Source: Microbacterium sp. Se63.02b
GTDB taxonomy: Bacteria > Actinomycetota > Actinomycetes > Actinomycetales > Microbacteriaceae
Length of the DNA: 64,000 nucleotides
NCBI RefSeq assembly: GCF_014171575.1
Contig: NZ_CP050453.1
Span: 1,364,001 to 1,428,000, forward strand
Reading direction: 5' to 3'
Of the stretch, positions 47,084-56,138 are shown one piece after another; within the stretch, counting starts at the first letter, position 1; each line of letters opens with the position of its first letter. The position numbers and the translations under genes were made by a program. The notes under the pieces were generated by a model. That model did no database searches and had not been told where the DNA came from. It saw only the letters and a program-made list of their open reading frames with translations.

Positions 47084-48211
47084 TTAGTTCCGACGCAAGA
47101 TATTGGCGATGTCCAGCTCCGGCAACTTGGCCATCGACCGCCGTGCCCACTCGGGGTCAACCATGGCTTGCGCGTACGTGATCTGCAGTTGGGCTTCTTT
47201 CATTGTGTAATGGAGCAACTCCGTCCAGTAGACAATTTCTACGTGCCGCCTCGAGCTCATGACGGCCCTGAGGAAGGCCGTGGCGCTCTGATTCAAGCTA
47301 TCCATGCACTCGTACGCCGGCATGTAGAAGCCCACAGGTCTTGGGCCATGGAGGAAGACACCCGAGGAGTCCGCGACTGCTGACTTCACCGATCCACTGT
47401 GCGAGGCGTGGACGTGGTGACTGGCGTTCGAAAAGCGGGAGCTTGCATCGTCGTTTCCGTACGCTCTGCTTATGTCTGCGTAGGTCACGCGACGGTCGTC
47501 GAAGGCGGGCGATGCCCAGCCGTATGGTTTGGACATTGAGACGCCATGCTGCCGGATCACGCGCTGATACTGCCTGTCTATTGTTTGAGAAGCCTCGTCA
47601 GAAAGGCCCCGAATATGACCGTCCTCCTTGCGGCGCCACATCTCCACATGGTGACTTGCCTCGAATCGTCGTGCAATCTCCGTGCTGCTTCGTTCGATGA
47701 ACGTCGCGATCACACCGAGCTCCACGACGGTCCGCATGCGGGCTTCGGCTCCGTCGGGAAATCCGCGTTCGAGCAGTGCGAAGGTTTCGTTAGTTGCGGT
47801 CATGGCCCGTTGGAGCAGTCCTGCCAAAGCCTCCGCCTTCCGACGCGGGCGTCCCTGCTGAAGCCAGCGAGTGCCGGCGGATGCCAGCACATGACCGCAG
47901 ATCGACAGATAGGCCGCGACGAAGTCTATTGACTCGTCTAGAAGCCCAGCTACCGAGTCGCTCACCAGGTCTGGGATTGCGCGAGCCGCCGAGCCAAGCT
48001 CCGCGAGGTCCTCTGGAAGGTGCCAGTCGAGATTCTCAAGGAAGTCGCGCGCCTTCTCGCGTGGGTCAGCGTTCGGAGTTCGACGTCTGTAGGACGTGAC
48101 ACTCCCTGTTACTCTCTGCGAGAGTTTTCTCAAGAGTTCTCTCTCGAGTTCGGCCAGGTCCATTACCTGATCTGCTTTGGCTGACCGTCCGGCGCCTGGA
48201 GATGTGCTCAT
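47084..48211 (-). CDS. DUF5677 domain protein on a small inserted element
   Basis: 375 residues, mostly helical. The middle (about 145-225) matches the DUF5677 pattern: a run LLERGFPDGAEARMRTVVEL followed by GVIATFIERSSTEIARRF and a HHVEMWRRKED segment. No catalytic motif is evident and no signal peptide or membrane span. Codon and base use differ clearly from the neighbours: the region is more AT-rich, with many A/T third positions. The gene is the only cargo between the duplicated ychF ends, and no integrase is present. ATG at 48211 chosen; an upstream ATG at 48277 and a downstream one at 48163 are possible. DUF5677 genes are common on islands; function unknown. Confidence 0.8.
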   Translation of the reverse strand: MSTSPGAGRSAKADQVMDLAELERELLRKLSQRVTGSVTSYRRRTPNADPREKARDFLENLDWHLPEDLAELGSAARAIPDLVSDSVAGLLDESIDFVAAYLSICGHVLASAGTRWLQQGRPRRKAEALAGLLQRAMTATNETFALLERGFPDGAEARMRTVVELGVIATFIERSSTEIARRFEASHHVEMWRRKEDGHIRGLSDEASQTIDRQYQRVIRQHGVSMSKPYGWASPAFDDRRVTYADISRAYGNDDASSRFSNASHHVHASHSGSVKSAVADSSGVFLHGPRPVGFYMPAYECMDSLNQSATAFLRAVMSSRRHVEIVYWTELLHYTMKEAQLQITYAQAMVDPEWARRSMAKLPELDIANILRRN

Positions 48212-48340
48212 GCCTGAAGTATGCCGGTCCCATACGTGTGTGTTCGTGGTCGACGAGGCTCCCGCTCGGGGCCGCAACTTCGAAGTTCGTGTTCTGCGAA
48301 TCGAACAGGATTAGAGCACCAGAGGTTGTTTCACTATGTC

Positions 48341-48364
48341 GTGGAGTCCCGCTTCAACAACTAG
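48341..48364 (+). repeat. attR-like direct repeat, displaced original 3' end of ychF
   Basis: Second copy of the ychF 3' end. In frame it reads VVESRFNN-stop, against VVEFRFNN-stop in the intact gene, and its TAG overlaps the stop of the convergent next gene. Confidence 0.75.
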
Positions 48365-48861
48365 TCGCTCGAAAGCGGATGTGCGTCGGCGCGGGCGCTG
48401 AGTCGCCGACGGATCTCATCGAGCATCCGATCGGTCTCGGCTCGCTGGAGGGCCACTGTGGTCGCTGTCGAGGGATCGACCGGCTCGAACGTGTCGACGA
48501 GATCCTCGACGTGCTCGGCCGTGATGCGGTAGACCTTCAACCCGCCGCCCTGGTCACGCGCCATGCCGCTCGGCCAGACATCGACCTGTGCGCCCGCGAC
48601 GCCGATCCGCCAACCATAGGGTTCGAGCTGCTCACGGACGATGCAGAGCGCCTCGAAGGCGTCGTCGGCGACGGCCTCAGCCGTGCCGAACGCCCGACCG
48701 GAGATCGTCACGGCCCAGCGGTGGTCGTCGGTCAGTCGCCACGCGACCGTGGCCTCGTGGACCAGGCCGTCCCGAGAGGCGCGGATCGACTGGGGGCTCG
48801 CCAGACGTCGTGCCATGGTGCGGGCTGTCCTCTCATGGGTGGGTGATGAGATGGGTGTCAT
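48361..48861 (-). CDS. Hypothetical protein, formerly convergent with ychF
   Basis: 166 residues from 48861, or 151 from the ATG at 48816. A central segment (VHEATVAWRLTDDHRWAVTI to GVAGAQVDVWP) looks like a compact beta domain, followed by a helical, acidic C terminus (LQRAETDRMLDEIRRRLS). No known domain. Its stop lies inside the right-hand copy of the duplicated ychF end, so before the insertion this gene and ychF were convergent and abutting. The start at 48816 has GAGAGG 12 bases upstream; neither start is certain. Confidence 0.65.
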   Translation of the reverse strand: MTPISSPTHERTARTMARRLASPQSIRASRDGLVHEATVAWRLTDDHRWAVTISGRAFGTAEAVADDAFEALCIVREQLEPYGWRIGVAGAQVDVWPSGMARDQGGGLKVYRITAEHVEDLVDTFEPVDPSTATTVALQRAETDRMLDEIRRRLSARADAHPLSSD

Positions 48862-48930
48862 TCTTGCAGTCCGCCCTGCGGAAGTGGGCGACGTCGTCCA
48901 TCAGGATCGCAGCGCTGACATACTGGCCCC

Positions 48931-49269
48931 GTGGAAGATGCTCACGTTCCTCGCCGCGGGTACCGGGAGATCCTTCCCGCGCTCGCGATCCTGCTCGTCA
49001 CCTGGCTGCTCCTGTGGATGGCTCAGGGAATCCCCACGCTGTGCGCCCTGGCGAACCCGTGCCCTGCCCCCGATGTCCGAGTCGCTCCAGCTCTCCTGTT
49101 CGGAGGCCTGATGCTGATCCCCGCCGTCGTCCTGATCGCCTTCCCCGCCATCGGGCGCCCGACCGCTGCCGGTGTGCGTGTCGTCGCCTACGTGCTTCTG
49201 GTCGGTCTCGCGGTCGTCGGTCTCGGGGCCGTGCTGTTCTCGGGCGGATTCAGCATCGGGACGTTCTGA
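48931..49269 (+). CDS. Small membrane protein with three helices
   Basis: 112 residues: three membrane helices (about 14-33, 50-71, 83-105) joined by short loops; the first loop holds two cysteines (PTLCALANPC), likely a disulfide outside the cell. GTG start with CATACT 6 bases before it, a near match to the leaderless box. Followed by the ABC-F gene 26 bases on, probably one transcript. No family recognised. Confidence 0.68.
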   Translation: MEDAHVPRRGYREILPALAILLVTWLLLWMAQGIPTLCALANPCPAPDVRVAPALLFGGLMLIPAVVLIAFPAIGRPTAAGVRVVAYVLLVGLAVVGLGAVLFSGGFSIGTF

Positions 49270-49295
49270 TGCCCTGCGGCTGAGAGGATTGACGG

Positions 49296-50957
<1,662 letters not shown>

Positions 50958-51111
50958 CCACGCGTCCGTGCAGGTGACACCGGGGTCGAGCGGCCGGCCT
51001 GCGCGCGGGATACGCTGGAACATGGCGGTTCGCGCCGCGGTCGGTCGCTGACGCCCGCCGTGAACGTCCGCCTGCGTACCTGACACCGACGGCACGAGGA
51101 GATTGACGCCG

Positions 51112-51681
51112 ATGACCGAGACCCAGATCTTCGAGCCCGACGGCCGCGCGATCCCCTTCGTCGACGAGGGTGACGGGCCCGTGAAGCTCGTGCTGATCCA
51201 GGAGCGCGATGTGGCAGCCGATGTCCTCGGTGTCGTGGCGCACTACCTCGCCGAAGAGGCCGGTTTCCACGTCGTGCGGATCGGCCACCGTGCCGACGGC
51301 GCCGACGCGTCGATCGATGAACGCGTCGAAGATGCGCTCGCGGTGATCGACCACGTCGGCCTCGGCGACACCTGGATCGGCGGCCACGGCTTCGGGGGCA
51401 CGATCGCACGGGCATTCGCTGTCGCCCACACCGACCGCGTGAACGGTCTGGCGCTGCTCGGCGTCGAAGACGACGACACCCCTCTCGCCCCCGTGATGCC
51501 AGTCCTGATCATCCAGGGCACCGAAGACGCGGACACCCCGTTCGTCAACGGCGAGCGTCTGCAGGCGACGGCCCCGGAGCGGGCGAGCGTGAAGAGCATC
51601 GACGGGGGAGCGCACCTGTTCCCGATGACGCACCCGATCGAGACGGCGGTCGTGATCGAGGAGTACCTCGACTGGGACTGA
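51112..51681 (+). CDS. Alpha/beta-hydrolase-fold protein lacking the nucleophile
   Basis: 189 residues with alpha/beta hydrolase strand order (VKLVLIQERD, HVVRIGHRADG, DTWIGGHGFGG, VLIIQGTEDADTPF, GGAHLFPMTHP). The nucleophile elbow, usually G-x-S-x-G, reads G-H-G-F-G, so the catalytic Ser is Gly; the acid (EDAD) and a His (GAHLF) remain. It may bind rather than cleave a ligand, or use another residue. ATG at 51112 with GAGGAG about 10 bases upstream. A 9-codon ORF with its own TACGCT box lies in its leader. Confidence 0.8.
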   Translation: MTETQIFEPDGRAIPFVDEGDGPVKLVLIQERDVAADVLGVVAHYLAEEAGFHVVRIGHRADGADASIDERVEDALAVIDHVGLGDTWIGGHGFGGTIARAFAVAHTDRVNGLALLGVEDDDTPLAPVMPVLIIQGTEDADTPFVNGERLQATAPERASVKSIDGGAHLFPMTHPIETAVVIEEYLDWD

Positions 51682-51685
51682 GCTG

Positions 51686-52030
51686 CTAGCGGCCCTGCCG
51701 CTTCTTGTACGGCTTCGGTTGTCCCTTCACCGCCGGCGCGCGGCCCTTGCCCTTCGATGCCTTCGCCTTGCCACCGCGAGGGGCAGGAGCGCTCTTCACG
51801 GGTTCGGGAGCTGTGGCGACCTCGGCCCTCGCCTCCTCGAGGAAGAGTTCGCCGACGTGGGTCAGACGCGTCTGACCGTCTCTGTGCACGAGCGGATGCC
51901 CCACCTCCGCCTCGAGCTTGTCGATCGAGGTGTACAACGACGCCAGGGGGATGCCGAGCTTCTCCGCCGCCCGAGGAAAATGCCGTTCGTCGGCGAGGAC
52001 GACGAAACGGCGGAGCAGAGAGATCTTCAC
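51686..52030 (-). CDS. LysR-type helix-turn-helix protein without effector domain
   Basis: 114 residues. The first 70 are a LysR winged helix (LRRFVVLADERHFPRAAEKL, GIPLASLYTSIDKLEAEVG), but the usual 200-residue effector domain is absent; the rest is a Lys/Ala/Pro tail (KAKASKGKGRAPAVKG...). GTG start with GAAGGG upstream. Probably a DNA-binding protein of unusual build, or a truncated regulator that has stayed intact; the tail could add nonspecific DNA affinity. Divergent neighbours on both sides. Confidence 0.78.
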   Translation of the reverse strand: MKISLLRRFVVLADERHFPRAAEKLGIPLASLYTSIDKLEAEVGHPLVHRDGQTRLTHVGELFLEEARAEVATAPEPVKSAPAPRGGKAKASKGKGRAPAVKGQPKPYKKRQGR

Positions 52031-52095
52031 GGTGACCCTTCGACGGTGTGCCCTGGAGTGTAGGCACGCTCCAGGTTACGCGGTGCGCTGTCGGC

Positions 52096-52764
52096 TCAGA
52101 GGTCGCTGAAGTCGTTGGACGGGACGAGGATGCGCGTCACCGTATCGCCCTCGAGGACGAACAGCGTGAAGAGGATGCCGACGGACCCGGGGTGCGTCAG
52201 CGACTGTGTGCCCGGCACCTCTTGCCCTCCCAGGCCGAGGTCGGTCGCCGTCGCCGCATCCTGGTCGTCGGTCAGCGCCCAGGCGCCGGTGTCGACGAGC
52301 TCCGCCCTGGTCGAGCCGACGCGGAGACCCTCAGCCGTGCTCACCGGAATTCCGCTGATGTCCGCGGCAGTGATGGTGAGGGAGGCGGGACTATCGCGCT
52401 TGCTGTCCGCGAGAACCGAGAGACCATCCCAGTCGAAGCGCTGCAGAGTCGACGGCTCTCCGGGGAAGATCTCGACGGTCTCCGGTTCGGGAAGCTCTCC
52501 GGTCGACTTCTCGAGGAGCGCGAGGAGCGCCGTGGGGTCGTCGTAGTCGGCGCTGCTCGTGCCGGACGCATCGGTGGCGGTGATCCCGTCGAGCGACACC
52601 ACCATCTGCGGGTCGACCTCAGGCGTCGGAGCGGGCGAGGACGACGTGGTCATCGGGGTCGGCTCTGCTGTCGGGGTCGGAGCTGCGGGCGCGGCCGGAG
52701 CGCAACCCAGGAGAAGGAGCGCCGAGGTGGCAAGCACCAGCGTCGGTGTGAGAGGACGTCGCAT
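52096..52764 (-). CDS. Predicted lipoprotein
   Basis: 222 residues. Signal peptide with lipobox LLGC (Cys21), then a Thr/Pro/Ala-rich spacer (about 22-55) and a secreted domain (about 60-222) with no cysteines and an alternating beta character ending ILVPSNDFSDL. Anchored outside the membrane. Leaderless start: TAGCAT lies 6 bases before the ATG. Family unknown. Confidence 0.82.
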   Translation of the reverse strand: MRRPLTPTLVLATSALLLLGCAPAAPAAPTPTAEPTPMTTSSSPAPTPEVDPQMVVSLDGITATDASGTSSADYDDPTALLALLEKSTGELPEPETVEIFPGEPSTLQRFDWDGLSVLADSKRDSPASLTITAADISGIPVSTAEGLRVGSTRAELVDTGAWALTDDQDAATATDLGLGGQEVPGTQSLTHPGSVGILFTLFVLEGDTVTRILVPSNDFSDL

Positions 52765-52770
52765 GGTCAG

Positions 52771-52776
52771 ATGCTA
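52771..52776 (-). promoter_or_regulatory. Leaderless -10 element of the lipoprotein gene (TAGCAT)
   Basis: TAGCAT on the minus strand, 6 bases before the ATG at 52764. Confidence 0.6.
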
Positions 52777-52843
52777 GGGGCCCTGTCGCGGCATCCGAGA
52801 CGCGACGCGACGTCGTCCCTGAATCGTGATGTGCAGACGCGAC

Positions 52844-52874
52844 GGATGCCGCGGCCGAAGCGGCCGCGGCATCC
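52844..52874 (-). terminator. Terminator of the HesB-like gene
   Basis: Perfect 14-base arms GGATGCCGCGGCCG and CGGCCGCGGCATCC with a 3-base loop, 12 bases past the stop. Confidence 0.7.
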
Positions 52875-52886
52875 GGAATCCTTCGG

Positions 52887-53186
52887 TCAGGCGACCTGCG
52901 GCAGGACCGCGAAGGACACGGACCCTTCGTCGTCCACACCCGCGTCGAGGATCTTGTCGTCGAGCGCGGCGACGGCCGACTCGTCGAGGAAGAGACGGGT
53001 GCCGGAGATCTCGACGACCTGGTCCTGGGGCTCCGGATCCGCGGTGACGAGCACGGCGAGGCGCGCACCGCCCTCCGCGTCCTGAGGTGCGGTCGAGTGG
53101 ATGCGCAGGCCGGCGTCCGGCGCATCGGTCTGACGACTCACGAGGGTCGTCACGATGGCGGAGGCGTTGTCGGTGAGGGTGAGCAC
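52887..53186 (-). CDS. HesB/IscA-fold-like protein without cysteines
   Basis: 99 residues with the A-type Fe-S carrier layout (LTLTDNASAIVTTLV at the start, then GLRI...ARLAVLVTADPEPQDQ, DDEGSVSF) but not one cysteine, so it cannot bind a cluster the IscA way. GTG start with GGAAGGAGAG 4 bases upstream and a strong terminator after it. It may be a diverged adhesin-like or regulatory member; function unknown. Confidence 0.78.
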   Translation of the reverse strand: MLTLTDNASAIVTTLVSRQTDAPDAGLRIHSTAPQDAEGGARLAVLVTADPEPQDQVVEISGTRLFLDESAVAALDDKILDAGVDDEGSVSFAVLPQVA

Positions 53187-53293
53187 GAGACTCTCCTTCC
53201 GGTTGGGGCATGCCGCGGTCGCGACATGTCCGGGCTACGATGCCCGACACCGGCGACCCGCTCAACCCCCTTGCGCGGATTCGGAGGAGGCTC

Positions 53294-53785
53294 TTACCCT
53301 GCTCGCAGCTTCTTGCGGAGAAACACCTGCGCGGTGCCGTCGCCATCCGGGACGCGCTCGTGCTCCTCGTACCCGCATCTCTCGTACAGACGGATGTTCG
53401 CCTCGCTCAGGCTCCCCGTGAACAGCTCGGCGATCCCTGCACTGGAGGACCTCTCCGCGCTCTCCAGCAGCATGCGCCCGACGCCCTCGCCCTGGACGTC
53501 CGGGGCGATCGCGATCCGTCCGATGAGGAGCATGTCCTCCTTCTCGACGAACCTGATCGCGCCCACCAGGCGCCCGTCGATCCGCGCCGCCAAACCCGAC
53601 TCCGAGCGGAGTTCCGCTTCGAGTTCGGCGAGTGTCTGTGTCAACGGCGGCATGTCCACGCTTCCGTAGATCTTCGCCTCCGAGACGAAGGCCGCGCGCT
53701 GAACGGTCAGCACTTCGCCGGCGTCGGCCTCGCTGAGGGGGGAGATCACGATCTCCGAGGAGTCTCTGCTCTGGTCGTCCGTCAC
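53294..53785 (-). CDS. GNAT family N-acetyltransferase
   Basis: 163 residues: N-terminal strands and helix (VISPLSEADAGEVLTVQRAAF), then the acetyl-CoA binding motif A segment with IGRIAIAPDVQGEGVGRMLL (QGxGVG) and a C-terminal SEANIRLYERCGYEE motif B. These enzymes acetylate amino groups; the acceptor is unknown. The GTG at 53785 has AAAGG upstream; an ATG 18 codons earlier is possible. Confidence 0.87.
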   Translation of the reverse strand: MTDDQSRDSSEIVISPLSEADAGEVLTVQRAAFVSEAKIYGSVDMPPLTQTLAELEAELRSESGLAARIDGRLVGAIRFVEKEDMLLIGRIAIAPDVQGEGVGRMLLESAERSSSAGIAELFTGSLSEANIRLYERCGYEEHERVPDGDGTAQVFLRKKLRAG

Positions 53786-53893
53786 TTCTGCGCCTTTCTG
53801 ATCCTGTGCCACATTCGGGGCTGGCGCGTGCGGTGTCAACCCCCTCGATCCGTCGGAGGGCGCGGGCTAGCGTCGTGCGCAGGAGGACACACC

Positions 53894-54439
53894 ATGGCTG
53901 AGAGCAAGACCACCAAGAAGAGCGGCAGCGCGTCGAAGGGCGCGGTCAAGACGACCAGGCAGCAGAACGCGGAGAAGGGCTTCACCGCCTCTTCCACTCT
54001 CGCGAGCAACCTGCAGTCGGTCCTCGTCGACCTGCTGGATCTCGCGATCCAGGGCAAGCAGGCGCACTGGAACGTCGTCGGCCGCAACTTCCGCGACACG
54101 CACCGTCAGCTCGACGAGATCATCGACGACGCTCGAGCGTTCAGCGACACGATCGCGGAACGCATGCGGGCGCTGCACGCCGTGCCCGACGGTCGCAGCG
54201 CGACGATCGCGAAGACGAGCTCTCTTCCGGAGTTCCCCGCCGGCGAGGTGTCGACCACGGAGACCATCGACCTGGTCACGGCGCGTCTGGAGGCGGCTGT
54301 GGCGACCGTGCGAGACGTGCACGACGCCGTCGACGAGGAAGACCCGACCTCGGCGGATCTCCTGCACGCCATCATCGAGCGGCTCGAGCAGTTCGCCTGG
54401 ATGGTGAGCGCCGAGAACCGGAGCCCCGCCGGACGCTGA
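53894..54439 (+). CDS. dps: Dps family DNA-binding ferritin-like protein
   Basis: 181 residues. N-terminal Lys/Ser/Thr-rich tail (1-30), a likely DNA-binding extension as in mycobacterial Dps, then the four-helix Dps bundle: LDLAIQGKQAHWNVVGRNF and HRQLDEIIDDARAFSDTIAER carry the interfacial ferroxidase His/Asp/Glu ligands. Stores iron and protects DNA in oxidative or stationary stress. ATG with AGGAGG upstream; TAGCGT at 53868-53873 is a likely -10. Confidence 0.93.
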   Translation: MAESKTTKKSGSASKGAVKTTRQQNAEKGFTASSTLASNLQSVLVDLLDLAIQGKQAHWNVVGRNFRDTHRQLDEIIDDARAFSDTIAERMRALHAVPDGRSATIAKTSSLPEFPAGEVSTTETIDLVTARLEAAVATVRDVHDAVDEEDPTSADLLHAIIERLEQFAWMVSAENRSPAGR

Positions 54440-54445
54440 GCGTTC

Positions 54446-54982
54446 TCATCCGCGGGGGCGTGATCCGCCCCCGCGGGAGAGAGGCCTCCCCCGCATCACG
54501 CGGGGCAGCGCCACCCACAGCGACACCACGAGGATCAGTGCCGCGATGAGCGCGATGATCCCCGCGATGCGGCCGACCGTGAAGTCGACGATCAGAGTGG
54601 TCACGCCGATGGTCAGAGCACCGATCACCACGAGGTCGATCCTGACGATCCGGGCCGCGATGCGCACGAGATCGGGCTTGCGACGGTGTCCGAACAGCGC
54701 ACGGTGCATCCCGACGGGTGCGAGAGCGAGGATGGTGGCCACGGCCGCCAGGGCGACCAGCACGACGTACACGTCGCGCTGGAGGGCGTCCATGTCGGTG
54801 AACCGCGGTTGGAAGGCGACGGCCAGGAGGAAGCCCGTGAGGATCTGGGTTCCGGTCTGCATGACCCGCAGCTCCTGCAGGAGCTCGTCCCAGTTCCGGT
54901 CCGCCCGTTCGTTAGCCGTCTCGTCGCGACCGTCGACGCGGTCGTCCATGTCGCGTTCTTCGCGCGGTCCTTCCGAAGTCAT
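54446..54982 (-). CDS. DUF6328 family membrane protein
   Basis: 178 residues, four membrane helices: a charged N terminus with RNWDELLQELRVMQTGTQIL, the first helix LTGFLLAVAFQPRFTDMDA, then two central helices and a last pair ending in a basic tail. The ELRVMQTGTQILTGFLL start is the DUF6328 hallmark. Function unknown. Start at 54982 gives a 12-residue longer N terminus than the ATG at 54949; neither has a good RBS. Confidence 0.8.
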   Translation of the reverse strand: MTSEGPREERDMDDRVDGRDETANERADRNWDELLQELRVMQTGTQILTGFLLAVAFQPRFTDMDALQRDVYVVLVALAAVATILALAPVGMHRALFGHRRKPDLVRIAARIVRIDLVVIGALTIGVTTLIVDFTVGRIAGIIALIAALILVVSLWVALPRVMRGRPLSRGGGSRPRG

Positions 54983-55053
54983 GAACACAGTGTCGTGCCG
55001 TTTCTCGGACGATGTCCAGACTCTTGCGACGACGGATCGAAAGGAGCTACCCC

Positions 55054-55257
55054 ATGACGCTTCCACCGCTCAGGGAATGGTGGTCCGAGCTGTCGGATGA
55101 CGCACGCGAGGACGTGCTCGACAGTGATTCACCCCACCTCGGCGAGGCCGTGCGGGAGGAGATCCGGGTCATCACGGGCGCGGTCGTCGGGATGGTCGAG
55201 TCCCTCACCGAAGACGACCTCGCATACGCGCGATCGCATGCGGGGGAGTCGGGCTGA
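55054..55257 (+). CDS. Small acidic protein
   Basis: 67 residues, soluble and acidic: TLPPLREWWSELSDDAREDV, then HLGEAVREEIRVITGAVVGM and a short C terminus. AAGGAG lies 8 bases before the ATG. Predicted to be three helices. It starts 72 bases from the divergent DUF6328 gene. No family known; such small acidic proteins beside membrane proteins recur in Microbacteriaceae. Confidence 0.62.
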   Translation: MTLPPLREWWSELSDDAREDVLDSDSPHLGEAVREEIRVITGAVVGMVESLTEDDLAYARSHAGESG

Positions 55258-55279
55258 TCGCTCGTCGGTCGCGACGGAC

Positions 55280-55873
55280 TCAGGCTCCCTCTGGCGGCGT
55301 CGCTGCAGAGGTCTCCTCGCGCAGGCGCGGCTCGGTGCGGCGCTCGGGGCGTACCCCGGCCTTGTCGGCATAGAAGGCGCGGATGCGGTCCATATCCGCC
55401 GCGACATCACCCGTCAGATCGAGGGTGGGGCCGAGACCGCTCGTCATCGTCGTCCGGTCGACGAACCCCAGAGTCACCGGCATGCCCGTCTCGCGCGCGA
55501 TCCGGTAGAAGCCCGACTTCCAGTACTCGTTGCCGCCACGGGTTCCGTCCGGCGTGACGACCAGCCCGAAGACCGTACCCGCATGCACCTGTCCGACGAC
55601 GTCTTTCACCACGCGAGCGGGATCCGCGCGATCCACCGGGATTCCGCCGAGCCTGCGCATGATCGGACCTCGCCATCCGTGGAAGAGACTCTTCTTGCCG
55701 AGCCAATGCACGTCGATGTCGAGCCGCCAGGCGATGGCGAGCATCAAGACGAAGTCCCAGTTCGACGTGTGCGGGGCGCCGACCAGCACGGTGGGTCGCG
55801 TCGGTGCCGCCTCACTCGCGAGCGTCCATCTGCTGAACGCCCAGAACACGCGGGCGAGGGTTCGTTTGAGCAT
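55280..55873 (-). CDS. Acyltransferase of the PlsC/LPLAT family
   Basis: 197 residues. The HX4D acyltransferase signature is HTSNWD (His35, Asp40), followed by LGKKSLFHGWRGPIMRRLGG, the GIPVDR motif and the VVTPDGTRGG motif III region. Transfers acyl groups, likely to lysophosphatidate-type acceptors, though members differ in acceptor. Short compared with classical PlsC, so a soluble or peripheral enzyme. Confidence 0.88.
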   Translation of the reverse strand: MLKRTLARVFWAFSRWTLASEAAPTRPTVLVGAPHTSNWDFVLMLAIAWRLDIDVHWLGKKSLFHGWRGPIMRRLGGIPVDRADPARVVKDVVGQVHAGTVFGLVVTPDGTRGGNEYWKSGFYRIARETGMPVTLGFVDRTTMTSGLGPTLDLTGDVAADMDRIRAFYADKAGVRPERRTEPRLREETSAATPPEGA

Positions 55874-55945
55874 GGATCAACCGTAGAGGAGAACGGCTGT
55901 CGATCCGCTGGCGGCCGGTGCGGCGCCACCGCCTCTCCGCAGGCG

Positions 55946-55951
55946 TACGAT
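55946..55951 (+). promoter_or_regulatory. Leaderless -10 element (TACGAT)
   Basis: TACGAT, 6 bases, then the ATG at 55958. Confidence 0.6.
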
Positions 55952-55957
55952 CGAGGG

Positions 55958-56104
55958 ATGAAGAAGACGCAGCAGGACTCCGTGCAGCAGGATGCGCCCT
56001 CCGGGCTGCAGCCGCTGCCCGATGCTCTGAACCTGCTCGAAGGCGACGCCGCAGGCTACTGCAGCAACGGCGTCTGCCACTTCCCCGCCCCGAAGGCCGA
56101 GTAA
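55958..56104 (+). CDS. 48-residue leaderless small protein with a CxxxxC motif
   Basis: A short gene the usual length filters miss. The peptide is MKKTQQDSVQQ... followed by an acidic middle (LPDALNLLEGDAAGY) and CSNGVCHFPAPKAE at the end, with Cys35 and Cys40 able to form a metal or thiol site. TACGAT exactly 6 bases before the ATG argues that it is expressed. Divergent from the acyltransferase. Function unknown. Confidence 0.65.
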   Translation: MKKTQQDSVQQDAPSGLQPLPDALNLLEGDAAGYCSNGVCHFPAPKAE

Positions 56105-56138
56105 GCGGCAGACGCCGTCTTCTGCGAGCTCTGCGCGG

